From positions 1 through 8,492 of the forward strand of contig JAWXCM010000442.1 in the NCBI GenBank assembly GCA_034408745.1: a DNA stretch of 8,492 bases, read 5' to 3'. The first letter of the stretch is position 1. Every line of letters begins with the position of its first letter. The DNA is from JAWXCM01 sp034408745. GTDB taxonomy: Bacteria; Acidobacteriota; Terriglobia; Bryobacterales; Bryobacteraceae. Under the pieces are notes generated by a model. That model was not told the origin of the DNA, made no database searches, and saw only the letters and a program-made list of their open reading frames with translations. Positions 1 to 6,946 of the stretch are shown one piece after another. The position numbers and the translations under genes are program-made.

Positions 1-596
1 CCCAGATTCCGATCCCGCCCTTCAGCTCCTATCTCCGTCCGTACACAATGAACGCCGCCGGACAAATCGCAGGTGAGGCCGACTTCCACGTGAACGGCGG
101 TCCGTACACCCACGCCTTCCTCTACGACTCCAACGGCGGCGGCAATCCCATCGACCTCAACCCCGGCGAAGAGGAAGATTTCCTCACCGATGCCATGAAC
201 GCCAACGGCGATGTCGCCGGCACTAGCGACTTCAGCCCCAGGGTCTTCCTGCATCGGAACGGCACCACCAGCTACTTCGACACCTACGGCTCTGTGATCG
301 GAATGAATGACCACGGCACGGTCATCGGCGGCGACCTTTCCCATCCGGAAGACAACTTCGTAATCTACAACGGAACCTTCTACACCCTCGGCAGCCTCAA
401 TCCGGATGGCTCGCCCTTCGATGAACTGCTTTTCGTCAACAGCATCAACAACCTCGGACAGATCGGCGGAAGTGGCCTGATCGGCGGTGGGACGCAGGCC
501 TTCGTGCTTGAAGAGGTCCCCGAGCCCGGCGCATTGGCCCTCACCGCTCTCGGTGGTGTGGTCCTGCTTGCGTGGCGCCGAACGCGCAGAGCCTGA
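1..596 (+). CDS. HAF-repeat PEP-CTERM surface protein (5' partial)
   Basis: This is the C-terminal part of an exported protein, probably held at the cell surface or in the matrix by the exosortase system. The frame is open from the first complete codon at position 3, so the gene starts outside the window. The first ATG (48) is not a convincing start because its Met falls inside a repeat motif. Four copies of a short motif of the type [M/I]N..G.[I/V].G appear (MNAAGQIAG, MNANGDVAG, MNDHGTVIG, INNLGQIGG), partly joined to HAF-like segments (THAFLYDSNG, TQAFVLEE). This is the pattern of the HAF family of extracellular repeats. The protein ends with VPEP (codons 516-527), a hydrophobic helix and an Arg-rich tail (RRTRRA), a typical PEP-CTERM sorting signal. 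The ligand or role of the repeats is unknown. The stop lies 38 bases before the chosen lolA start; whether the two genes share a transcript is unclear. Confidence 0.85.
   Translation, partial: QIPIPPFSSYLRPYTMNAAGQIAGEADFHVNGGPYTHAFLYDSNGGGNPIDLNPGEEEDFLTDAMNANGDVAGTSDFSPRVFLHRNGTTSYFDTYGSVIGMNDHGTVIGGDLSHPEDNFVIYNGTFYTLGSLNPDGSPFDELLFVNSINNLGQIGGSGLIGGGTQAFVLEEVPEPGALALTALGGVVLLAWRRTRRA
48..470 (+). repeat. Four degenerate HAF-type protein repeats
   Basis: Motif copies begin at about 48, 195, 303 and 444, giving spacings of 49, 36 and 47 codons. Each has Asn at the second position and Gly at the fifth and ninth. The copies are conserved as protein but not as DNA, so they are old repeats rather than a recent tandem duplication. 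More copies probably lie upstream of the window. Confidence 0.7.
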
Positions 597-634
597 AAAG
601 TCAACGGAACTGGCTCGCGGAACGTCATAAGTTT

Positions 635-1306
635 GTGGTGCGACTCCTGTTCCTGGCCCTGGCAGCTCTACCGGCATTCGCGGCGGACGGCGTCCTGACG
701 CATCTGCTGCAGTCTGTGGAAACACGCTATAACGCCGCAAAAACCTTGCAGGTGACCTTCCAGGAGGTCTTCACCGGACCCGGCGGCCGCCGTCAGACCG
801 AAGCTGGAGACCTTTTCCTGCGCAAACCAGGCCGCATGCGCTGGCAGTACACCAACCCCGCCGGAAAGCTCTTCCTGTCCGACGGCAAACAGGTTTACTT
901 CTACAATCCGGCCACCAACCGCGCAGAAAAAACGAAGCTGAAAGAGACCGAGGACATGCGCGCGCCACTCGCGTTCCTGCTCGGTAAACTCGACTTCAAC
1001 AAGGACTTCCGCGACTTCAGGCTGGAAAATGAGAGCGCCTCCTCGGCCAGCGTCACCGCCGTCCCGAAATCCGACAAGCTGCCCTACAAACAGGTGCAAT
1101 TCACCGTCAACCCCGTCACCGGCTACAGCATCCAGAAGCTGGTAGTGCACGGGCACGACAACGGGCAGCTCATCTTCACCTTCGGCAATGAAGTGGTGAA
1201 CCCGCCGCTCAACGACAAGCTCTTCCGGTTCGAGCTCCCCAAAGGCGCCGCCTGGGCCGACCTCACCGAAACACCTCAGGGAGGCGGCGCGCAGCAGCAG
1301 CGCTAA
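635..1306 (+). CDS. lolA: LolA-like periplasmic lipoprotein carrier
   Basis: LolA-family proteins carry lipoproteins through the periplasm from the LolCDE transporter to the outer membrane. From the GTG at 635 the product has 223 residues and opens with a compact signal peptide (VRLLFLALAALPAFA, likely cut after Ala16, before ADG). There is no lipobox cysteine, so the mature protein should be soluble in the periplasm. Family landmarks in order are F-Q-E near residues 42-44, the RKPGRMRWQY block at 63-72, SDGK at 82-85, and a C-terminal LFRFELPKGA segment. The frame stays open upstream to a GTG at 572, but that start would add 21 polar residues before the signal peptide and overlap the previous gene, so 635 (or the adjacent GTG at 638) is preferred. 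No strong ribosome binding site is seen for any of these. The stop lies 8 bases before gspF, which suggests co-transcription with the secretion genes. A dedicated role there is inference. Confidence 0.85.
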   Translation: MVRLLFLALAALPAFAADGVLTHLLQSVETRYNAAKTLQVTFQEVFTGPGGRRQTEAGDLFLRKPGRMRWQYTNPAGKLFLSDGKQVYFYNPATNRAEKTKLKETEDMRAPLAFLLGKLDFNKDFRDFRLENESASSASVTAVPKSDKLPYKQVQFTVNPVTGYSIQKLVVHGHDNGQLIFTFGNEVVNPPLNDKLFRFELPKGAAWADLTETPQGGGAQQQR

Positions 1307-1314
1307 ATACCCGT

Positions 1315-2532
1315 ATGGCCGAGTTTGCCGTCAAATACGCCGACCCGCGCGGCGAGATCCACAACCAAATTGCCGAAGGCGCCTCCGATCACGACGTTCG
1401 GGAGCGGCTCACGTCGCAGGGTTTCCTCGTCTACTCCGTCAAAGCCAAAGGCGGAGCGCTGGCCACCCTCGGCGGACGGGCTGGCGGACGAGGCACCAAA
1501 CTCAACCTCGAAAAGTTCCTCATCTTCAACCAGCAGTTCGTCACCCTGATCAAGGCCGGTCTGCCGATTCTCAAGGGCCTCGACCTGCTCGCCGACCGCC
1601 TCGTCGACCCGAAACTGAAGCCCTATATCAACTCCGTGCGCGACGAAGTCCGCCACGGCTCGCTGCTGTCCGACGCCTTCGAAAAGCAGGGAATCTTCCC
1701 GCCTGTCTACGTCACCTCGGTGCTGGCGGGCGAAAAATCGGGCGCGCTCGCCGACGTGCTGGAGCGCTTCATCACCTACCAGAGGACCGCGCTCGCCATC
1801 CGCAAACGCGTCATCGTATCGCTGATCTACCCCAGCTTTCTCGTCGTGCTGGTGTTCGGCCTCATCGTCTTCCTGGTGACGTACGTCGTACCAAATTTTG
1901 CGAAGCTGTACGGAAGCATGTCCGCGAACCTGCCGCAGATGACGCAGATCCTCATCGCCGTCGGCACCACATCTCGCGACTACATTCTTTTCGTCGTCGG
2001 AGCCATCATCCTCGCCGCAATCGGCCTCCGCTACTGGGCTCGCACCCAGGCCGCCCAGCTCAAGATCGACTACGTGAAGCTGCGGATGCCCATTTTCGGC
2101 GAGATCTGGATCAAGTATCAGGTGGCGCAATTCTCCCGAGTCCTGAGCACGCTGCTGCAGGGCGGCATCCCGCTGGTGCAGGCGCTCGGCACCGCGTCCG
2201 CTTCGCTCGGCACCCCGCTCCTGACCCAGGCTCTGGAAAAGGCGGTGCGCATGGTCCGCGAAGGACAAACGCTCTCGTCTTCGCTCCGTGCCACCGGAAT
2301 TTTCCCGCCGCTGTCGATAGACATGATAGAGGTCGGCGAATCGACCGGCGCCCTCCCGGCTATGCTCCACAGCGTGGCCGATTTCTACGAAGACGACGTC
2401 GGTACCCGCATGCAGGCGGCGTTGTCCATGATCGAGCCCGCGATCATGATCTTTATGGGCATATTCGTGGCTTTTGTGCTCATTGCGTTGTATCTGCCAA
2501 TCTTCTCGCTGGCGGATTCATTCGGAGGCTGA
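1315..2532 (+). CDS. gspF: GspF/PilC-family inner-membrane platform protein
   Basis: This is the polytopic platform protein that couples the cytoplasmic ATPase to pseudopilus or pilus growth. The 405-residue length is normal for the family. Two homologous T2SSF domains are visible, at about residues 67-190 and 270-395. Each carries the hallmark that follows the conserved 'FPP' region: GEKSGAL at 139-145 and GESTGAL at 341-347. Three membrane segments are evident, near 167-193 (with IYPSFLVVLVFGLIVFLV), 223-241 and 374-397. The usual short N-terminal domain (about 1-60) is present, followed by a Gly-rich linker (GGRAGGRG). The ATG at 1315 lies only 8 bases after the lolA stop and has no recognisable Shine-Dalgarno sequence at normal distance, so translation may depend on coupling to lolA. 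GspF and PilC cannot be separated from sequence alone. The following PilM/N/O-like genes leave the pilus or secretion assignment open. Confidence 0.95.
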   Translation: MAEFAVKYADPRGEIHNQIAEGASDHDVRERLTSQGFLVYSVKAKGGALATLGGRAGGRGTKLNLEKFLIFNQQFVTLIKAGLPILKGLDLLADRLVDPKLKPYINSVRDEVRHGSLLSDAFEKQGIFPPVYVTSVLAGEKSGALADVLERFITYQRTALAIRKRVIVSLIYPSFLVVLVFGLIVFLVTYVVPNFAKLYGSMSANLPQMTQILIAVGTTSRDYILFVVGAIILAAIGLRYWARTQAAQLKIDYVKLRMPIFGEIWIKYQVAQFSRVLSTLLQGGIPLVQALGTASASLGTPLLTQALEKAVRMVREGQTLSSSLRATGIFPPLSIDMIEVGESTGALPAMLHSVADFYEDDVGTRMQAALSMIEPAIMIFMGIFVAFVLIALYLPIFSLADSFGG

Positions 2533-2536
2533 GGAG
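2531..2536 (+). promoter_or_regulatory. Ribosome binding site of gspE
   Basis: GAGGAG lies 8 bases before the ATG at 2545 and overlaps the last two bases of the gspF stop codon. It is one of the two clearest ribosome binding sites in the cluster and fixes the gspE start. Confidence 0.75.
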
Positions 2537-2544
2537 TAATTAGT

Positions 2545-4164
2545 ATGGCGGCCGAACGGACCAAACTCGACCCAACACAGGAAGCGACAGCAGCCAAAAT
2601 GCTGGCGTCGCGCTACAGGTGCGAGTTCGTCGATTTACAGGAAACTCAGATTGACCACGACCTGTTCCACAGTGTCCCGGTCGACCTGATGTTCCGCTAC
2701 AACTTTGTCCCGCTGCACGCCAGCAACGGCACGCTGGAGATCGCCCTCGCCGACCCGCGCAACCTCAACCTGGTCGACGAACTCTCCATCCAGCTCCGCA
2801 AGAAGCTCAAGGTCAAGGTCGCCACCCTCACCCAAATCTCCGACCTGCTTAAGAAAACCGAGCAGTCCCAGCGCGTCCTCGAAGAAGTCACCGAAGGCTT
2901 CGCGCTCGACGTCGTCGGCGACAAAGAGAACCCCGATGAGACGCTGTCCATCGACAAGCTGGCCGCGGAAGACTCCGACATCGCGCCCATCATCAAACTG
3001 GTGGACACGACGATCTTCAGCGCGCTGGAACGCCGGGCGTCGGATATTCACATCGAAACGCGCGACCAGGAAGTCGGCATCAAGTACCGCATCGACGGCG
3101 TGCTGCACCAGGCGATGCCGCCCATCGCCAAGGACTGGCACTCGACGATCATTTCCCGTATCAAGGTCATGAGCGAGCTCGACATCGCCGAGCGCCGCGT
3201 CCCGCAGGACGGGCGTTTCCGCGTCCGCTACAAGGGCCGCCTCATCGATTTCCGCGTCTCCATCATGCCCACCATCCATGGTGAGGACGCCGTGCTCCGC
3301 GTGCTCGACAAAGAGTCGATGAGCGAAAAGTTCTCCAAACTCACGCTCGACGTCGTCGGCTTCGCGCCCGCGGACATCGTCAAGTTCCGCCGCTACATCA
3401 AGGAACCCTACGGCATGGTGCTGGTCACCGGGCCTACTGGCTCGGGTAAAACCACCACGCTGTACGCCGCGCTGAGTGAGATCAAGAACGAAGAAGACAA
3501 GATCATCACCATTGAGGACCCGGTCGAATACCAGCTCAAAGGCATCACGCAGATCCCGGTGAATGAGAAGAAGGGCCTCACGTTCGCCCGCGGCCTCCGC
3601 TCCATCCTCCGCCACGACCCCGACAAAGTAATGGTCGGCGAAATCCGAGACCAGGAAACCGCGCAGATCGCCATCAACGCGGCGCTCACCGGACACCTGG
3701 TCTTCACCACCGTCCACGCCAACAACGTGCTCGACGTGCTGGGCCGCTTCCTGAACATGGGCGTCGAGCCGTACAATTTCGTCTCGGCGCTGAACTGCAT
3801 CCTTGCGCAGCGGCTGGTCCGCCTCATCTGCCCGCACTGTAAAATCACGGTCCACTACGAGGAAGACCTGCTCCGCGAGAGCGGCCTCGATCCGAAGGAA
3901 TGGCTCGACTTCCCGTTCTCGGAAGGCAAGGGTTGCTTCGAATGCGGCGGCACCGGATTCCGCGGCCGCTCGGCAATCCATGAACTGCTCGATCTGTCCG
4001 AGCGGATTCGAGAGATGATTCTGGACAAGCGGCCGACATCGGAAATTCGGCGGCAGGCGCGCGATGAGGGTATGACGTTCCTCCGCGAATCGGCTGTCGA
4101 CAAGGTGCGTCGCGGCGAGACGACACTAAGAGAAATCAACAAGGTCACGTTCATTGAGGGCTGA
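2545..4164 (+). CDS. gspE: GspE/PilB-family secretion/pilus assembly ATPase
   Basis: This hexameric cytoplasmic ATPase powers pseudopilin or pilin polymerisation through the GspF platform. At 539 residues it is a full-length family member. In order there are: an N-terminal T2SSE_N/MshEN-like domain (about 20-110), a linker, the N2 PAS-like domain with SDIHIE (166-171) and YRIDGVLH (181-188), then the RecA-like core. The core has Walker A GPTGSGKTT (296-304), an Asp box ITIEDPVEY (321-329), a Walker B region VMVGEIRD (362-369) and a His box TGHLVFTTVHANN (382-394). A tetracysteine zinc site is complete: CPHC (429-432) and CFEC (464-467). All expected catalytic motifs are intact, so an active enzyme is expected. 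The N-terminus lacks the RLG-type motif of c-di-GMP-binding MshEN domains. The stop overlaps the next start by one base (TGATG). No second, PilT-like ATPase lies nearby. Confidence 0.97.
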   Translation: MAAERTKLDPTQEATAAKMLASRYRCEFVDLQETQIDHDLFHSVPVDLMFRYNFVPLHASNGTLEIALADPRNLNLVDELSIQLRKKLKVKVATLTQISDLLKKTEQSQRVLEEVTEGFALDVVGDKENPDETLSIDKLAAEDSDIAPIIKLVDTTIFSALERRASDIHIETRDQEVGIKYRIDGVLHQAMPPIAKDWHSTIISRIKVMSELDIAERRVPQDGRFRVRYKGRLIDFRVSIMPTIHGEDAVLRVLDKESMSEKFSKLTLDVVGFAPADIVKFRRYIKEPYGMVLVTGPTGSGKTTTLYAALSEIKNEEDKIITIEDPVEYQLKGITQIPVNEKKGLTFARGLRSILRHDPDKVMVGEIRDQETAQIAINAALTGHLVFTTVHANNVLDVLGRFLNMGVEPYNFVSALNCILAQRLVRLICPHCKITVHYEEDLLRESGLDPKEWLDFPFSEGKGCFECGGTGFRGRSAIHELLDLSERIREMILDKRPTSEIRRQARDEGMTFLRESAVDKVRRGETTLREINKVTFIEG

Positions 4165-5066
4165 TGGCTACTCTGTTTGACAAGCTCGGCGGCATCCTGA
4201 AGGATCCACCTCCCGACTTCGTGTTTGAGATCACGGAGGAAGGGATCGCATGGGCGCGTCCCGCCGCGGGTACGCCTCCCGGATTCGCGCCGCTGGAATC
4301 GGGAATTTTGAACGTGTCGCCTCTCTCAGACAACGTACTGAAGCCCGATGCGCTCGCCGACAAAATTCGATCCATCACGGCGGGAGCCGGAGGCGGCCGG
4401 AAACGCGGAACCGCCGTCATCATCCTGCCCGACTACGCCGCCCGAGTCGCGGTGCTGGGCTTCGACATGTTCCCCACCGACCCACGCGAGCAGCTCTCGC
4501 TGGTACGGTTCCGCATGAAGAAGAGCGTGCCCTTCGACGTGGAATCCGCCGTCGTCGGCTATCACGCACAGAGTGCGGGCAAGAATAAGACCGAGTGTGT
4601 GGTGGCCGTCGCCGCGCTGGAAATTGTCGCGCGTTACGAGGCGGCGTTCCGGGCTGCCGGACTACAGCCTGGATGGGTCACCACGGCCTCAATGGCGATG
4701 GTGGAACTGCTCCCCGAAAAGGGCGTCTCCGTGCTAACCCGCCTCAGTGGCCGCTACCTTAGCGTCATCGTCGCCAACGGGCAGGTCATGCGCCTGGTGC
4801 GTACGGTGGAGCTGACCGAGGTCACACCCGACGAAATGATGGGCGTGCTGTTCCCCACCCTCGCTTTTGTCGAAGATGAAATGGGCGGCACCGCCGACCG
4901 GATCTACTTCGTCGGCTTCGACGCCGCTGGCCGTCTGCCGGACTGGGTGAGCGAACTCCAGGTTCCGGCCGAGACACTGAGATCGCGATTCGGAGCACCC
5001 GGAGCCTCCAACGCGGGCCTGCTCGGCTACCTCGAATCGGCGGGTAAGGGAGTGAAAGCGGCATGA
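4164..5066 (+). CDS. pilM: PilM-like / GspL cytoplasmic-domain-like protein
   Basis: A 300-residue protein with no membrane segment or signal peptide, placed between the ATPase gene and a PilN-like gene, exactly where PilM is expected. The central part fits the actin-like PilM/GspL fold: a strand block TAVIILPDYAARVAVLGFD (83-101), then FRMKKSVPFDVESAVVGYH (116-134), which matches the PilM region with a KxxPF-type helix and strand. A second half has VVAVAALEIVARYEAAFRAAGL (146-167) and a later strand pair around 197-217. In T4P systems PilM binds the N-terminal peptide of PilN and connects to the ATPase. The two places where a PilM would show D-I-G-like nucleotide loops read FEITEEGI (21-28) and LTRLSGRYLS (191-200), so nucleotide binding is doubtful and the protein may act more like the GspL cytoplasmic domain. 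It overlaps gspE by one base and pilN by four. A GAGGG at 4156-4160 is the only, rather close, ribosome binding candidate. Confidence 0.8.
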   Translation: MATLFDKLGGILKDPPPDFVFEITEEGIAWARPAAGTPPGFAPLESGILNVSPLSDNVLKPDALADKIRSITAGAGGGRKRGTAVIILPDYAARVAVLGFDMFPTDPREQLSLVRFRMKKSVPFDVESAVVGYHAQSAGKNKTECVVAVAALEIVARYEAAFRAAGLQPGWVTTASMAMVELLPEKGVSVLTRLSGRYLSVIVANGQVMRLVRTVELTEVTPDEMMGVLFPTLAFVEDEMGGTADRIYFVGFDAAGRLPDWVSELQVPAETLRSRFGAPGASNAGLLGYLESAGKGVKAA

Positions 5067-5629
5067 AAATCGGCGTCAATCTTGCCAGCGAGCCTTTCCG
5101 CCGCGACCGGCAAATCATCGTCGCCTCGGTCGCCGTCGGCGTGCTGATGCTGATCGCGCTCTTCGCGTTCACCTACCTCGCCATCGCTGAGCGGGACCGC
5201 GCCGCACAGGCCCGCGCCTCCATCGAGAAGATGCAGAAGCAGCTGGATGTGATGACGCGTGAGGAAAACCGTCTGCAGGCCACCATGCGCCAGCCCGAGA
5301 ATGCGGAGGTGCTGGACCGCAGCGTCTTCCTCAACGCACTTCTCCTGCGCAAAGGCGTCAGCTGGACTCGCATTTTCGAGGACCTGGAAAAAGTGCTGCC
5401 GCACAACGTGCGCGTCATTTCCGTGCGGCCACAGATCAACGGAGCCAATCAGCTGATCCTCGAAATGTGGGTCGGCTCCACGGCTACCGAGCCCGTCCTG
5501 AATTTCGTCATGGCGCTGGAGCAGTCGCCGTCCTTTGGTTCCACAACCGTGCACAACTCCCTGCCGCCTTCCCAGAACGAACCGCTGTATCGATACCGTG
5601 TGAGCGTGAACTATGCCCAGAAGCTTTAG
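5063..5629 (+). CDS. pilN: PilN-like bitopic inner-membrane protein
   Basis: PilN spans the inner membrane once and joins cytoplasmic PilM to periplasmic PilO. The 188-residue product has the right layout. A short cytoplasmic N-terminus reads MKIGVNLASEPFRR, whose VNLASEPF corresponds to the conserved PilN peptide that docks into PilM. Then come one membrane helix (about 18-41), a charged coiled coil (about 43-77), and a periplasmic alpha/beta domain with the typical WTRIFEDLEKVLPHNVRVIS stretch at 101-120. The domain ends in a strand, YRYRVSVNYAQ. The start overlaps pilM by four bases (ATGA), with AAGGGAG at 5046-5052 as a plausible ribosome binding site. The C-terminal half of GspL has a similar fold, so together with the preceding gene it could be a split GspL. 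The N-terminal motif favours the PilM/PilN description. Confidence 0.85.
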   Translation: MKIGVNLASEPFRRDRQIIVASVAVGVLMLIALFAFTYLAIAERDRAAQARASIEKMQKQLDVMTREENRLQATMRQPENAEVLDRSVFLNALLLRKGVSWTRIFEDLEKVLPHNVRVISVRPQINGANQLILEMWVGSTATEPVLNFVMALEQSPSFGSTTVHNSLPPSQNEPLYRYRVSVNYAQKL

Positions 5630-6227
5630 TTTTGCCATTCCTCCCGATCTGCGGGCACGACTCACGCGCGACCCCAGGACCGTGGCGCGCGCGATTCTGG
5701 GCGTGCTCCTGCTGGGTAACCTGATCGCCGCCTACATGGTGGCAAGGCCCGTCGGCGGGTCCGCCGAAGAACTGGATGCGCAGATCTCCACGCTGCAGAG
5801 CACGCTGCAGAGGCGCACTGTCGAAATCCAGGGCATGCGCCAGTTGGTGTCTCGTATGAACCAGGCCCGGACCGGCGGCGATGCGTTCCTCGGCAAGTAT
5901 TTCCTTGAGGGCCGCACCAAATCCTCCACCATCGTCGGCGAACTGGACACCGCGGCCAAAGACGCTGGCCTCCGTTCGAAAGAACGGTCCTTCAACTACG
6001 ACCCGATCGAAGGCACGGACCAGTTCTCCATGCTTACCGTCGTCGCTAACTACGAAGGCACGTACGGTGACCTGCTGCAGTTCGTCAACAAGCTCGACAA
6101 ATCTTCGCGATTCCTGATCATCGACACTCTGACGGCCGCTCCGCAGCAGGGTAACCAGGGACAGGGACTGCTTAACGTTCAGGTGAAGTTCAACGCGTTC
6201 GTTCGCCAGGGGGCGCCGCTGGCATGA
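5613..6227 (+). CDS. pilO: PilO-like (GspM-like) inner-membrane protein
   Basis: PilO pairs with PilN in the inner-membrane platform and contacts PilP and pilins on the periplasmic side; GspM is the secretion-system counterpart. The 204-residue product has a cytoplasmic N-terminus of about 24 residues, one membrane helix (about 25-45), a coiled-coil segment (about 50-88), and a periplasmic ferredoxin-like domain (about 100-198). That domain includes LTVVANYEGTYGDLLQFVNK (141-160), the characteristic PilO region in which a strand leads into a helix, and a final strand LLNVQVKFNAFV. It follows pilN with a 17-base overlap, the longest in the cluster, and has no clear ribosome binding site, so re-initiation after pilN is likely. 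Assignment rests on order, topology and that motif rather than on strong sequence identity, which is low across this family in general. Confidence 0.82.
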   Translation: MPRSFSFAIPPDLRARLTRDPRTVARAILGVLLLGNLIAAYMVARPVGGSAEELDAQISTLQSTLQRRTVEIQGMRQLVSRMNQARTGGDAFLGKYFLEGRTKSSTIVGELDTAAKDAGLRSKERSFNYDPIEGTDQFSMLTVVANYEGTYGDLLQFVNKLDKSSRFLIIDTLTAAPQQGNQGQGLLNVQVKFNAFVRQGAPLA

Positions 6228-6946
6228 AACTCGGTGCGGAGCCAAAGAAACTCGCATTCCTGGGCGGATTGCTCGCGGTCGCCCTCGCGGTGTATCTCTA
6301 CAACGCCGGGTCAGGCTCGGATGTGCCGCCTGCCGCCTCACAGCAGCCGCAGACCGCTGCCCCAGCGCCGGGGCTGATTCCCTCGGGTCCCACTTCCACG
6401 GCCGCCACCAGCAAAAGTGGAAAAGGCCGTACTGCGGCCGAGTTCCGGCCCAGGCTGGGACGCCCCCGAGGCAACACCGAAGCGGTCGATCCCATGTCCA
6501 TCGACCCCACGCTGAAAGTCGAGCTGATCGCCCGTCTTCAGGACGTCACCGTCACCGGAACGCACCGCAGTCTGTTCGATTTCAGCCAGGCCGCTCCGCC
6601 TAAAGCCGAGCCTCCTAAGCCAGGAGCAGCCAAGGCAAAAGTGCTATCGCCGATCGTCCCGATTGGCGCCGTGACGCCTGTGGAAGCGGCCAAAGTGGAA
6701 CCTGCCAAACCCGCAGCGCCGCCCATTCCGATGAAGTTCTACGGCTACGTGAACCCGCGGGGCGGCGTTGACGTCCAGAAGCGTGCGTTCTTCATGGAAG
6801 GCGAGGAGATCCACATCGTCCGCGAGGGCGACATCGTGAAGCGCCGCTACAAAATCGTTCGTATCGGCGTCAATTCTGCTGTCGTGGAAGACACCAATTT
6901 CCCGGGCAGCGCTCAGACCTTGCCGCTTGAGGAGCAACCCGGATGA
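6224..6946 (+). CDS. GspC/PilP-like bitopic linker protein
   Basis: The 240-residue product appears to connect the inner-membrane platform to the outer-membrane secretin. It has a short cytoplasmic N-terminus, one membrane helix (about 10-27), and a long Pro/Ala-rich periplasmic linker (about 30-90 and 122-167). Between the linker halves lies an ordered segment, about 93-121, ending THRSLFDF; it recalls the R-x-P-F motif that precedes the secretin-binding domain in PilP and GspC. The C-terminal part (about 168-236) is a compact run of predicted strands (KFYGYVNPRGG, VQKRAFFMEGEE, YKIVRIGVNSAVVED), as in the GspC homology-region or PilP beta-barrel. Unlike PilP it has no lipobox cysteine, and unlike GspC it shows no PDZ or coiled-coil end. 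Overlap with the genes on both sides is four bases. AGGGGG at 6208-6213 may be its ribosome binding site. Family level is reasonably sure; the exact name is not. Confidence 0.7.
   Translation: MKLGAEPKKLAFLGGLLAVALAVYLYNAGSGSDVPPAASQQPQTAAPAPGLIPSGPTSTAATSKSGKGRTAAEFRPRLGRPRGNTEAVDPMSIDPTLKVELIARLQDVTVTGTHRSLFDFSQAAPPKAEPPKPGAAKAKVLSPIVPIGAVTPVEAAKVEPAKPAAPPIPMKFYGYVNPRGGVDVQKRAFFMEGEEIHIVREGDIVKRRYKIVRIGVNSAVVEDTNFPGSAQTLPLEEQPG
6929..6934 (+). promoter_or_regulatory. Ribosome binding site of the pseudopilin-like gene
   Basis: GAGGAG lies 8 bases before the ATG at 6943, inside the end of the previous gene. It is as strong as the gspE site, suggesting independent and efficient initiation of this last gene in addition to coupling. 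Confidence 0.7.

Noticed and set aside
1303..2370. Long antisense open frame opposite gspF (355 codons)
   Set aside because: Its product is rich in Arg, Asp, Glu and His with no recognisable domain, as expected from the reverse complement of a GC-rich gene. The + strand has an unmistakable GspF protein here.
2635..3981. Long antisense open frame opposite gspE (448 codons)
   Set aside because: Composition is typical of a shadow frame (repeated Val-Asp-Arg-Glu) and the + strand encodes intact ATPase motifs over the whole stretch.
5508..6341. Antisense open frame opposite pilO (277 codons)
   Set aside because: No family resemblance, spans the junctions of three well-supported + strand genes, and has no promoter or ribosome binding site that I can see.
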